Positions 6,437 to 13,094 are shown, numbered from the stretch's first letter. The stretch is 14,555 nucleotides of DNA from Coriobacteriales bacterium (GCA_031286245.1 JAITUO010000047.1:1-14555); one strand, 5' to 3'. The notes: generated by a model not told the origin, from the sequence alone. Made by a program: numbers and translations.

Positions 6437-9172
6437 GTGTCTGACACGCAACGCGTCTTCGCATTCGGTAAGGATGCAGCCGGTAACAATGTCACTGAAG
6501 GCAATAAAGACATGAAGGGCATCTTAGGAGGCAAAGGGGCAAACCTGGCTGAGATGGCTGCCATTGGCTTGCCGGTACCGCCAGGATTCACGATCTCCTG
6601 CCAGACTTGTATGGAGTACTACCAAAACGGCAACCAATTCCCGGATGGGGTTTTGGATGAGATCCAGCGTTATCGTCTTGATCTGGAGGCACGTATTGGC
6701 AAGCGTATCGGCGATGCCGATGACCCGCTTTTGGTCAGCGTGCGGTCTGGTGCAGCTTTTTCAATGCCAGGCATGATGGACACAGTCTTAAACCTCGGTC
6801 TGAACGACCAGTCTATCATCGGCTTGATTAACCAGACTGACAATCAGCGCTTTGCTTGGGACAGTTACCGTCGATTCATTCAGATGTTCTCCAAGGTTGT
6901 GATGGGGGTCGAAGGCGATCTCTTTGAGAATGCACTGAATGCAATCAAAATCAGCCGTGGAGTCCAAGGCGATAATGAACTTTCGGCTGATGATTTGAAA
7001 TCATTGGTCGACCAGTTCAAGACAATTTTCACCAGCCATGTCGATGCCGCCGATTATCCTCAGTTGGTAGTCGATGGTGCAGTAGTTTTTCCTCAGGATC
7101 CTAATGTCCAGCTGGAGTTGGCGATCCGGGCAGTCTTTGGCTCCTGGATGAATGAGCGAGCTCAGTTCTATCGCAAGCAGAACAAGATCTCCGATGATCT
7201 CGGCACGGCTGTCAATGTCCAAGCCATGGTTTTTGGCAACAAGGGAGACACATCAGCCACTGGAGTGGCTTTCACACGTAACGCTGCTACTGGTGACAAG
7301 GAATTCTATGGTGATTACTTAGTTAATGCGCAGGGAGAAGACGTGGTCGCAGGTATCCGTAACACCTCGTCGATCAGTGAGCTGAAAGACGTCGAAGGCC
7401 TACAGGAAGCCGGTTTGGAATTGGAGGAGGTCTTTGGAATTCTGGAGCGGCACTACCGGGACATGTGCGATATCGAGTTTACAATCGAGCAGGGCAAGCT
7501 ATATATGTTGCAAACAAGGGTTGGCAAGCGGACTGCTGCTGCCGCGTTGCGTATAGCAATCGCCATGTTTGAAGAAGGCTTGATCAGCAAAGAAGAAGCT
7601 GTATTGAGAGTTGATGCAGACCAGCTCGACCAGCTGTTGCATCCACAATTCGACAAAACTGCTGACTACGATGTGGTCGCTAAGGGACTAAATGCCAGTC
7701 CCGGAGCCGCAGTCGGTGAGGCGGTCTTCTCCTCAGCTGATGCCGTAGCAGCAGTGGCAGCAGGACGCAAGTGCGTATTGATTCGCTGGGAAACCAACCC
7801 CGACGACCTGCCAGGCATGGTAGCCGCCGAAGGCATACTGACCAGCCATGGTGGGAAAACCTCACATGCAGCAGTTATCGCCCGTGGCATGGGTACCCCC
7901 TGTGTCTGTGGAGCTGATGCATTGCAAATCAATGCAGATACCAAACAGGCTTCGGTGCGGGGTAGTGACATCGTAATCCATGAAGGTGACATTATCTCGA
8001 TCGACGGTACCAGTGGTATTGTCGTGCTGGGCGCTGTCAATCTGGTGATGCCCGAGTTGACTGGAGACCTGGATACGATTCTAGAATGGGCAGATGAGTT
8101 TCGTGTACTGGGTGTCTGTGCCAATGCTGATAACCCGGAAGATGCTGCCTTGTCACGCTCATTTGGGGCTGAGGGTATCGGCTTATGTCGCACCGAGCAT
8201 ATGTTCTTAGGCGAACGTAAAGCTATCATTCAGGACTACATCCTAAGTGACGATCCTGCGGTGCGTGAACAATCCATGGCTGATCTGCTTAAGGTCCAGA
8301 CAGAGGACTTCTATGGCATGTTCAAAGCCATGGATGGCTTGCCAGTAGTAGTGCGTCTGCTTGATCCACCGCTGCATGAATTCCTGGACAATCCCCGGGA
8401 GCTGGAAATCGAGATTACCCGTCTCGAGCTGACAGATGGCTATGCAGACGAGATCACCGCTAAACGGGGGTTGCTGGTCCGGGTCGACTCGATGACCGAG
8501 TCCAACCCGATGCTTGGCCTCAGAGGCTGCCGCCTGGCGATCCTGCATCCTCAGCTGGCTGCCATGCAAGTACGCGCCATCGCCACCGCCACCGCCATGC
8601 TAATAAAGGAGGGACTCAATCCCCAGGCTGAGATCATGATCCCGCTGGTCTCTGTGACTCCTGAGTTAACGGTGCTACGTGCCGAAGCAGAAGAGGTCTT
8701 GGCTACAGTTGGTGCTGAGCATGGACTGACGCTCGACCTCCCGATCGGCACAATGATCGAATTACCACGAGCCTGCGTGACATCTGATGACATTGCCAAG
8801 CACGCGGATTTCTTCAGTTTTGGCACCAATGACCTGACCCAGACTACCTTCGGTTTCTCACGCGATGATGTCGAAGGCAAGTTCATCCCTCAGTACCTGG
8901 ACCGTAAGATCATTCCCCGCAACCCCTTTGAAACACTGGACGATGGCGTCGCAGTATTGGTCGACATGTCCTGCCGTCTTGGCCGTCAGAGTAACCCAGA
9001 TATCGTGCTCGGTGTCTGTGGTGAGCACGGAGGCGATCCGGAAAGCGTCAAAATGTTCCATCGCATCGGCCTGACCTACGTCAGCTGCTCACCTTACCGT
9101 GTGCCACTGGCTCGCCTGGCTGCTGCTCAGGCAGCTCTGGAAGAGAGTCACGCCAGAAGTGATAATCGGTAG
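6437..9172 (+). CDS. ppdK: Pyruvate, phosphate dikinase
   Basis: Interconverts pyruvate, ATP and phosphate with phosphoenolpyruvate, AMP and pyrophosphate in the cytoplasm. In anaerobes it serves glycolysis or PEP synthesis. From GTG 6437 the protein is 911 aa, close to the family's size, and opens with the family-typical QRVFAFG followed by GGKGANLAEM and LPVPPGFTIS. The order is an N-terminal ATP-grasp domain, then the swivelling phosphohistidine domain with GGKTSHAAVIARGMG (His477), then a PEP/pyruvate TIM barrel with GLCRTEHMF, SFGTNDLTQTTFGFSRDD and CGEHGGDP (catalytic Cys861). All key residues are present. An in-frame ATG at 6317 would add 40 residues (cysteine- and methionine-rich, no homology to the family's start) without a ribosome binding site. 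That stretch also contains a consensus DnaA box, so I reject it. The gene stands alone, with a hairpin terminator downstream. Confidence 0.95.
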   Translation: MSDTQRVFAFGKDAAGNNVTEGNKDMKGILGGKGANLAEMAAIGLPVPPGFTISCQTCMEYYQNGNQFPDGVLDEIQRYRLDLEARIGKRIGDADDPLLVSVRSGAAFSMPGMMDTVLNLGLNDQSIIGLINQTDNQRFAWDSYRRFIQMFSKVVMGVEGDLFENALNAIKISRGVQGDNELSADDLKSLVDQFKTIFTSHVDAADYPQLVVDGAVVFPQDPNVQLELAIRAVFGSWMNERAQFYRKQNKISDDLGTAVNVQAMVFGNKGDTSATGVAFTRNAATGDKEFYGDYLVNAQGEDVVAGIRNTSSISELKDVEGLQEAGLELEEVFGILERHYRDMCDIEFTIEQGKLYMLQTRVGKRTAAAALRIAIAMFEEGLISKEEAVLRVDADQLDQLLHPQFDKTADYDVVAKGLNASPGAAVGEAVFSSADAVAAVAAGRKCVLIRWETNPDDLPGMVAAEGILTSHGGKTSHAAVIARGMGTPCVCGADALQINADTKQASVRGSDIVIHEGDIISIDGTSGIVVLGAVNLVMPELTGDLDTILEWADEFRVLGVCANADNPEDAALSRSFGAEGIGLCRTEHMFLGERKAIIQDYILSDDPAVREQSMADLLKVQTEDFYGMFKAMDGLPVVVRLLDPPLHEFLDNPRELEIEITRLELTDGYADEITAKRGLLVRVDSMTESNPMLGLRGCRLAILHPQLAAMQVRAIATATAMLIKEGLNPQAEIMIPLVSVTPELTVLRAEAEEVLATVGAEHGLTLDLPIGTMIELPRACVTSDDIAKHADFFSFGTNDLTQTTFGFSRDDVEGKFIPQYLDRKIIPRNPFETLDDGVAVLVDMSCRLGRQSNPDIVLGVCGEHGGDPESVKMFHRIGLTYVSCSPYRVPLARLAAAQAALEESHARSDNR

Positions 9173-9240
9173 TTGGGCTGCCTGAGGTTTTCGGGCTATT
9201 GGGCTGCCTGAGGCTTTCAGGTTATTGGGCTGCCTGAATA
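9173..9240 (+). repeat. 26-bp tandem repeat after ppdK
   Basis: Two full copies (9173-9198, 9199-9224) and a partial third begin with TTGGGCTGCCTGA. The first two differ at three positions. The array starts on the base after the ppdK stop. Each copy can form a small CCTGA..TCAGG-type hairpin. Function unknown. Confidence 0.75.
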
Positions 9241-9248
9241 GTCTTTCA

Positions 9249-9261
9249 TGTGGATAAAACC
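9249..9261 (+). promoter_or_regulatory. Extended DnaA-box-like site, TGTGGATAAAACC
   Basis: Contains the exact reverse complement of TTATCCACA (9249-9257). The 13-mer is identical to that at 11457-11469. It lies between the ppdK repeat array and the terminator. Confidence 0.45.
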
Positions 9262-9267
9262 GTCTAG

Positions 9268-9297
9268 CAGGTTGGGCGCAAAAAAGCGCCCAACCTG
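9268..9297. terminator. Hairpin between convergent ppdK and the YgjP-like gene
   Basis: A perfect 12-bp stem, CAGGTTGGGCGC (9268-9279) with GCGCCCAACCTG (9286-9297), around a loop of six A. It lies in the 155-base gap where two convergent genes end. The T-run after the stem is poor on both strands, so termination may be partial. Confidence 0.65.
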
Positions 9298-9327
9298 TCG
9301 CTTTCTCTAAGTCTTGCCCTGGGCCTG

Positions 9328-10110
9328 TTACAGGGCAAAGCGGTTGTTTTTATCCGCTAACAAATCACGCATTTCCTGCCAGTTTATAACTCCTTGAGTC
9401 AGCAAAGCCTGCCGTTCATCATCTGATATATCTGGCGCATAGCGTTTGATGGCTTCGACTAGGAATGCATAAACTACTGCATGAGCAGGGTAGGGGATCA
9501 AGCTGTCTGAAAACCAGACTATACCCCGCTCGTCGTCAAAGCGTATCCAGGCATCACGCATCGGTCGGCAGTTGACCTGACTCGGTAGGGCAGCTTGGGG
9601 GAATACTCGCTCCATACACTGCTTAAGCAGGCTTTGGATGTTATGGCTAAATACCGGTCGGGCATAACTCATGAAAGCCGCCCGCCCTTGATCGAAGTTA
9701 CCGACTTGTGCAACATAAAGGTTTATCACACTGATGTCATGATGCATGGTAGCTGAAACATTAGCTCGACTGCGAGTACCTCGCGTAGTCTTTTTGCCAG
9801 AAGAAAGCGGATTGACTCGCAGCATAAACGGTCGTCCGAGCAAATGGGCAATGTCACCAGTGCGAAAATGGCAGCGCAACGATTTGGTCTTGGAAAAATG
9901 CTTCAACATCTCTGAGCGCAGTTCTTTGAGCAGTTCCAGCCGTGGTTGGACAAACGCTGCTATTTCTCCGATCGGCAGATCCAGAGGAGCGACTACATAT
10001 GGCTGTGCATCCGGTGGCAGTAAAGCCAAGTAGATTTCTTGAGTAGGATCACGCCTGACAGGCACATCAATACCGGGAAAACCGATGACCTCAATCTGTC
10101 CGCTATCCAT
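9328..10110 (-). CDS. YgjP/DUF45-fold protein with a degenerate zinc site
   Basis: A 260-aa protein. The N-terminus (GIDVPVRRD...IYLALL, then VVAPLDLPIGEIAAFV) follows the start of YgjP/DUF45 (M48-superfamily) metallopeptidases. The C-terminal region MRDAWIRFDDERG..WFSDSLI (184-204) lines up with the family's conserved 'xSRWGSC..G.I..N..L' block. The helix that should carry HExxH reads VEAIK (218-222): the glutamate is kept, both histidines are gone, and no third histidine follows. The family link is inferred from overall layout; peptidase activity is unlikely. The middle (about 75-150) carries a basic SSGKKTTRGTRSR stretch. The ATG has an excellent ribosome site (AGGAGGGG, three bases away). 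The gene follows the methyltransferase gene on the same strand, but a strong hairpin lies between them. Confidence 0.6.
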   Translation of the reverse strand: MDSGQIEVIGFPGIDVPVRRDPTQEIYLALLPPDAQPYVVAPLDLPIGEIAAFVQPRLELLKELRSEMLKHFSKTKSLRCHFRTGDIAHLLGRPFMLRVNPLSSGKKTTRGTRSRANVSATMHHDISVINLYVAQVGNFDQGRAAFMSYARPVFSHNIQSLLKQCMERVFPQAALPSQVNCRPMRDAWIRFDDERGIVWFSDSLIPYPAHAVVYAFLVEAIKRYAPDISDDERQALLTQGVINWQEMRDLLADKNNRFAL

Positions 10111-10113
10111 TCA

Positions 10114-10121
10114 CCCCTCCT
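10114..10121 (-). promoter_or_regulatory. Strong ribosome binding site of the YgjP-like gene
   Basis: AGGAGGGG on the minus strand, three bases from ATG 10110. It confirms that start. Confidence 0.75.
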
Positions 10122-10144
10122 CAAAGTATTACATTGCATCTAAA

Positions 10145-10183
10145 CCCGAGGCAAGCTGCCAATCGCTTGCCTCGGGTTTTTTT
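10145..10183. terminator. Strong intrinsic terminator hairpin
   Basis: A perfect 12-bp stem, CCCGAGGCAAGC (10145-10156) with GCTTGCCTCGGG (10165-10176), an 8-base loop, then seven T on the plus strand (10177-10183). On the minus strand only TTT follows. It lies between two minus-strand genes, so it presumably ends the methyltransferase transcript, yet its T-run favours plus-strand transcription. Confidence 0.8.
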
Positions 10184-10189
10184 AGTAAT

Positions 10190-10216
10190 GCTGCTGGCAA
10201 TAATGCACTAAGCAGC
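10190..10216. repeat. Imperfect direct repeat, copy A
   Basis: GCTGCTG..AATAATGC.CTA.GCAGC. A similar block at 10261-10290 covers the last codons of the methyltransferase gene. The arms GCTGC/GCAGC make each copy a possible small hairpin. Confidence 0.5.
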
Positions 10217-10260
10217 AAGTAATAATATGCTACACTGCCGTCGCAGTAAACGAATACATC

Positions 10261-10290
10261 GCTGCTGTCGGTAATAATGCGCTATGCAGC
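10261..10290. repeat. Imperfect direct repeat, copy B
   Basis: Matches copy A, with GTAATAATGC.CTA.GCAGC shared apart from a few substitutions and a 3-base length difference. It includes the stop codon (10282-10284) of the upstream minus-strand gene. Confidence 0.5.
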
Positions 10291-11289
10291 AGCTTCCTTC
10301 TCAGCTCTGATCTTTAAGAACTCATCAATGATGATGTTGTTCATGGCACCCATGTCCATCGGATCCGCAGGATTCAACGCTGTCAAAACAAGACCGGAGA
10401 AAACATAACCCTTACCATATTTACCATACGTTTCAATGCAACGACGAACCTCAGCACGCACTTCGTCTTCAGTAGCATATGGTTGTCCAGGCGTTCCAGT
10501 GGTATTGTAGCCACCCATCAGTACGAAGTGATCGCCATGTGCCTCGATGATACCTTCGAGGTCGTTTTGCGACTGAACAGCATTCCAGGCGTGGTTGCCT
10601 TCATCAATCATGTCCTGAACCAATAGATCAGCTTTACCACAAGTATGCTGCACCGGAATGATGCCCAGTTCTTGACAGGCTTTGACGAATTTGACATGCA
10701 ATGGTTTAATCAATGCCCGGTAGGTGTCAGGCGACATGAATAGATTGCGTTCAGTAGCAACATCATCGAAATACATGTAGACATCAGGTTGATAATACTT
10801 GGCGAAGTACTTGATACCTTCAATGCGCCAGTTCGCCAACGCCTCCAGCAGTTCGAAAGAAGCCTCCGGCTCCAGAGCCATCGCTAAAAGGGCACCCTCG
10901 AACCCCATCAGGGTGGCCATGCGTTCATAAATGCAGTTAGCATGGATAATATCAACCGATTGTGTATCGCGGTCGACATTGGCCAGCTCCATGGCTGCAG
11001 TGCCTTCCCAGTCAAAAACACTGAGATCAGGCATCTCCACAACGGACTTCCATTTCGTGACATCAGTCAGCTTGAACTCATTTGGAGCTGGTAGAGCCGC
11101 TCCCGGTCCGCCGCTGGTAGGTGCTACCCAACGGACTCCGAATGCATCGATCCCTGCGCCACCCTCACCACGCTCGATCGGCAGCATCATACCCGCTCCG
11201 ACCATATCGCCAGGCCCGGGCGTATACTCGTGGTGTTTGTGGTTCATGCACAACAGATAGTTCTCTTTTGGGGACAGTGAATATGCCAT
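10282..11289 (-). CDS. UroD-fold (MtaA/CmuA-like) corrinoid methyltransferase homologue
   Basis: A 335-aa protein of the uroporphyrinogen decarboxylase superfamily, in the branch whose members move methyl groups between corrinoid proteins and coenzyme M or tetrahydrofolate. Support comes from the HTCGK motif (H215, C217, the usual zinc-ligand pair) after a VKFVKACQELGIIPV strand, a YMYFDDVATERNLFMSP segment (171-186), and a GKGYVFSG...NPADPMDMGAMNN C-terminus. Where many relatives have a third ligand cysteine, this one shows S298-G299 and no cysteine nearby, so the metal site may be altered. No corrinoid protein or partner methyltransferase lies within the window, so the substrate cannot be named. 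True HemE function is unlikely because the N-terminal arginine-rich HemE motif is absent. The ribosome site is near-perfect, AAAGGAGGT, five bases from the ATG when counted from GGAGG. Confidence 0.78.
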   Translation of the reverse strand: MAYSLSPKENYLLCMNHKHHEYTPGPGDMVGAGMMLPIERGEGGAGIDAFGVRWVAPTSGGPGAALPAPNEFKLTDVTKWKSVVEMPDLSVFDWEGTAAMELANVDRDTQSVDIIHANCIYERMATLMGFEGALLAMALEPEASFELLEALANWRIEGIKYFAKYYQPDVYMYFDDVATERNLFMSPDTYRALIKPLHVKFVKACQELGIIPVQHTCGKADLLVQDMIDEGNHAWNAVQSQNDLEGIIEAHGDHFVLMGGYNTTGTPGQPYATEDEVRAEVRRCIETYGKYGKGYVFSGLVLTALNPADPMDMGAMNNIIIDEFLKIRAEKEAAA

Positions 11290-11293
11290 CTTT

Positions 11294-11302
11294 ACCTCCT
11301 TT
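11294..11302 (-). promoter_or_regulatory. Ribosome binding site of the methyltransferase gene
   Basis: AAAGGAGGT on the minus strand, well spaced from ATG 11289. It confirms the start. Confidence 0.8.
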
Positions 11303-11456
11303 TGATCGCTGGAAAACAGACGTTACCTGCATCTGTTTAGTCAAATCTGACTGCTCAGTGAAAATCATATCAAGGAGTCAAAGTAAAGACCATTGAAATG
11401 CAGAGATAGTCACGAAAGCCTGATTGCATGACTGGTTATATATGCAATGTGCTATA

Positions 11457-11469
11457 TGTGGATAAAACC
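11457..11469 (+). promoter_or_regulatory. Extended DnaA-box-like site, TGTGGATAAAACC
   Basis: Exact DnaA-box core (reverse complement TTATCCACA) within the same 13-mer as at 9249-9261. It lies in the non-coding gap upstream of the methyltransferase gene. Confidence 0.45.
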
Positions 11470-11554
11470 AGGTCTGCCAAAATCGAGTAATCACCAGAAC
11501 CTGGGGTCATTAAAGCATCAGAAGTGTTGCTACACGGTTTTCTATTCAAAACAG

Positions 11555-11757
11555 GCATTTCCTGGAAAAATCAGAGTTTCTGGCCAAAAAGGGCCGTTAT
11601 GTATGGCTGTTTGGACTGTTTTGCGAGATATGGTTTTCTCCACAGTTTAAACGTGCAGGTAGACGACTTGCAACAGAATTCCATAAGTGTGAAACCAATA
11701 GAGAACTATACATGAGAGCGATTTTTGGCCAAAAACTCTGATTTTTCCAGGAAATGC
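11555..11757. mobile_element. About 203-bp MITE-like inverted-repeat element
   Basis: Ends 11555-11590 and 11722-11757 are inverted copies over 36 bases with one mismatch, starting GCATTTCCTGGAAAAATCAG. Weaker similarity continues about 20 bases inward (both arms contain ATGTAT). The interior encodes nothing supportable. The short readings across it exist only because both arms are open in one frame. Unlike the 142-bp element, no clear target duplication is visible. A short TATT occurs near both ends (11543-11546, 11761-11764), but the boundaries do not agree well. The parent family is unknown. Confidence 0.65.
11632..11644 (-). promoter_or_regulatory. DnaA-box-like site inside the second MITE, GGTTTTCTCCACA
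   Basis: Identical 13-mer to 6178-6190, with one mismatch to the DnaA core. It lies in the interior of the inverted-repeat element. Confidence 0.3.
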
Positions 11758-11758
11758 T

Positions 11759-11893
11759 TGTATTAGGCGCTGTAAGACGAGCAATCTTCACCTCATGAAT
11801 GACAGCTTTAGGTAGAAGCTTCTCAAGAACCCGGTCGAGGTTTGACCAGATTTGTCCGAAGCCATAATGAATACCAAGCGAGCTATTTTTGAT
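11759..11893 (-). pseudogene. Possible transposase fragment
   Basis: The minus strand reads open from 11893 and gives about 45 residues, including LGIHYGFGQIWSNLDRVL and EVKIARLTAPNTS, before running into the arm of the inverted-repeat element. The pattern 'G.GQ....LDR.LEKLL....I......ARLTAP' recalls the segment of IS1634/IS4-type transposases that precedes 'RL..P.SK'. There is no start codon context, and a stop (TGA 11894-11896) lies upstream. It may be the edge of a decayed insertion sequence, possibly related to the neighbouring MITE. The call rests on a short resemblance. Confidence 0.3.
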
Positions 11894-11900
11894 TCAACTC

Positions 11901-11929
11901 TTGACCATTACCAGGCTTTTTTGTAGCAT
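11901..11929 (+). promoter_or_regulatory. Candidate metN promoter
   Basis: TTGACC (11901-11906), 17-base spacer, TAGCAT (11924-11929): five and four matches to the sigma-70 boxes with ideal spacing. It would start transcription near 11936 and give a leader of about 145 bases that contains the fold listed next. Confidence 0.45.
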
Positions 11930-11966
11930 TGTCCAGCATGGACACATCATGCCTGCATACCATGGT

Positions 11967-12057
11967 GATGCCTCAGCCTGAGGCAACAGGCCCGCGAATC
12001 ACGGGTTGATTGTCTCAGGCGTAAAACTCGCTGTGCAAGCAGCTTAATACAGGCATC
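11967..12057 (+). promoter_or_regulatory. Structured metN leader, possible riboswitch or attenuator
   Basis: An outer helix GATGCCT (11967-11973) with AGGCATC (12051-12057) can close two inner stems. The first is GCCTGAG (11976-11982) with CTCAGGC (12014-12020), capped by CCCG (11991-11994)/CGGG (12002-12005). The second is GCTG (12030-12033)/CAGC (12040-12043). An alternative hairpin, GCCTCA-gcc-TGAGGC (11970-11984), excludes both the outer and the first inner helix, so two states are possible. Conserved SAM-I, SAM-IV or T-box sequences are not seen. There is no T-run. Confidence 0.35.
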
Positions 12058-12080
12058 CGGGTGTAGGGAGTTCTCCACCG

Positions 12081-13094
12081 ATGATAGAGTTGCGCCGCCT
12101 CTGTAAGACTTATGTCACCAAGCATGGAGCTTTTGAGGCGCTAAATGATATTAACCTGACAGTAAGAGATGGCGATATACATGGCATTATCGGCGTATCT
12201 GGCGCTGGTAAGTCCACGCTGGTTCGCTGTGTGAATCTGCTTGAACGTCCAACCTCTGGCAATGTAATCATCGATGGGGAAGATGTTACTGGCTTCAAAG
12301 GCCGTCAACTGCTGGATCTGCGCGCCAAGATTGGTATGATTTTTCAAGATTTCTCGCTGTTTGCCCAGCGTACAGCTCTAGCTAATGTAACTTTTCCTTT
12401 GGAGATTCGCAGGGACTCCAAAGCTGTCGCTGAGAAACGAGCCATTGAACTACTGGAGCTGGTCGGCTTGTCAGACAAAGCCAAGAGCTACCCCTCCCAG
12501 CTTTCCGGTGGCCAGCAACAACGTGTTGCGATCGCTCGGGCTCTTGCAAACCGCCCTCGCTATCTTTTGTGTGATGAGGCAACTAGTGCGTTGGATTCAC
12601 TGACTACCGATTCGATACTGGAACTGCTACAGACCATCAACCATGAACTGGGTGTGACAATTCTGGTTATCACACACGAGATGAAAGTAATCCAGACCAT
12701 CTGTAATAAGGTCGCTGTCCTGGATGGTGCCAGGATTGTGGAGAGGGGCCTGACCTCTACGGTATTTGCTAATCCCCAACAAGAGATCACCAGACGGTTA
12801 CTAGGTCAAGCAGCTGCTGAAGCTGCATTAAGAGAAGCTACCGAAGCGACTGTTGCTGCGTCGGCTTCAATCAATACTGCGATACCGACAGATGGCATGC
12901 CTGCAGATAGCATGCCTGCAGAGGCGCTGCCTCCAGTTGCGATACTTACAGATGGCATGCCTGCAGAGGCGATGCCTGCAGATGTCATGCCTGCAGATGG
13001 TATGCCTCCAGAAAGCACGCTTGCAGATGGCATGACTCCAGAAAGCACGCTTGCAGATGGCATGCCTCCAGAGGCGGTGAATAACGATGTATGA
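12081..13094 (+). CDS. metN: Methionine ABC transporter ATPase with a repeat tail
   Basis: ATP-binding subunit of a D/L-methionine-type importer, acting on the inner face of the membrane with MetI. Residues 1-240 are a standard ABC ATPase: Walker A GVSGAGKST (38-46), Q-loop Q89, signature LSGGQQQR (141-148), Walker B YLLCDE (161-166) and switch H199. MetN proteins normally continue with a ferredoxin-like NIL domain (to about 343 aa) that binds methionine and inhibits transport. Here the remainder is an Ala-rich linker (243-265) and about 14 pentapeptide units of the DGMPA/ESTLA type (266-335). Length is kept (337 aa) but the regulatory domain is absent. AGGGAG (12065-12070) precedes the ATG by ten bases. 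The stop overlaps metI by eight bases, so the two are translationally coupled. Identity as metN, rather than another ABC ATPase, rests on MetI and MetQ next to it. Confidence 0.9.
   Translation: MIELRRLCKTYVTKHGAFEALNDINLTVRDGDIHGIIGVSGAGKSTLVRCVNLLERPTSGNVIIDGEDVTGFKGRQLLDLRAKIGMIFQDFSLFAQRTALANVTFPLEIRRDSKAVAEKRAIELLELVGLSDKAKSYPSQLSGGQQQRVAIARALANRPRYLLCDEATSALDSLTTDSILELLQTINHELGVTILVITHEMKVIQTICNKVAVLDGARIVERGLTSTVFANPQQEITRRLLGQAAAEAALREATEATVAASASINTAIPTDGMPADSMPAEALPPVAILTDGMPAEAMPADVMPADGMPPESTLADGMTPESTLADGMPPEAVNNDV
12876..13080 (+). repeat. 15-bp (pentapeptide) tandem repeat in the metN 3' end
   Basis: About 14 units of 15 bp, typified by GATGGCATGCCTGCA, encode [DE]-[GASV]-[ML]-[PT]-[AP]. 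Clear units include DGMPA (271-275, 291-295), DSMPA, EAMPA, DVMPA, DGMPP and two ESTLA. A 30-bp double unit (ESTLA+DGMxP) is itself duplicated at 311-330. Unit length is a multiple of three, so copy-number change would keep the frame. Confidence 0.9.

Noticed and set aside
7666..8229. 187-codon open frame on the minus strand
   Set aside because: Lies wholly inside ppdK opposite its conserved phosphohistidine domain; Ser/Pro/Ala-rich shadow with no family resemblance.
11447..11791. Short open frames on both strands sharing ISWKNQSFWPK text
   Set aside because: The shared text is just the two arms of the inverted repeat translated in the same sense; no start signals.
11800..12080. SAM-I riboswitch upstream of metN
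   Set aside because: A CTCAAGA-like stretch and GGTCGAGG are weakly reminiscent, but the conserved core and kink-turn sequences cannot be found.
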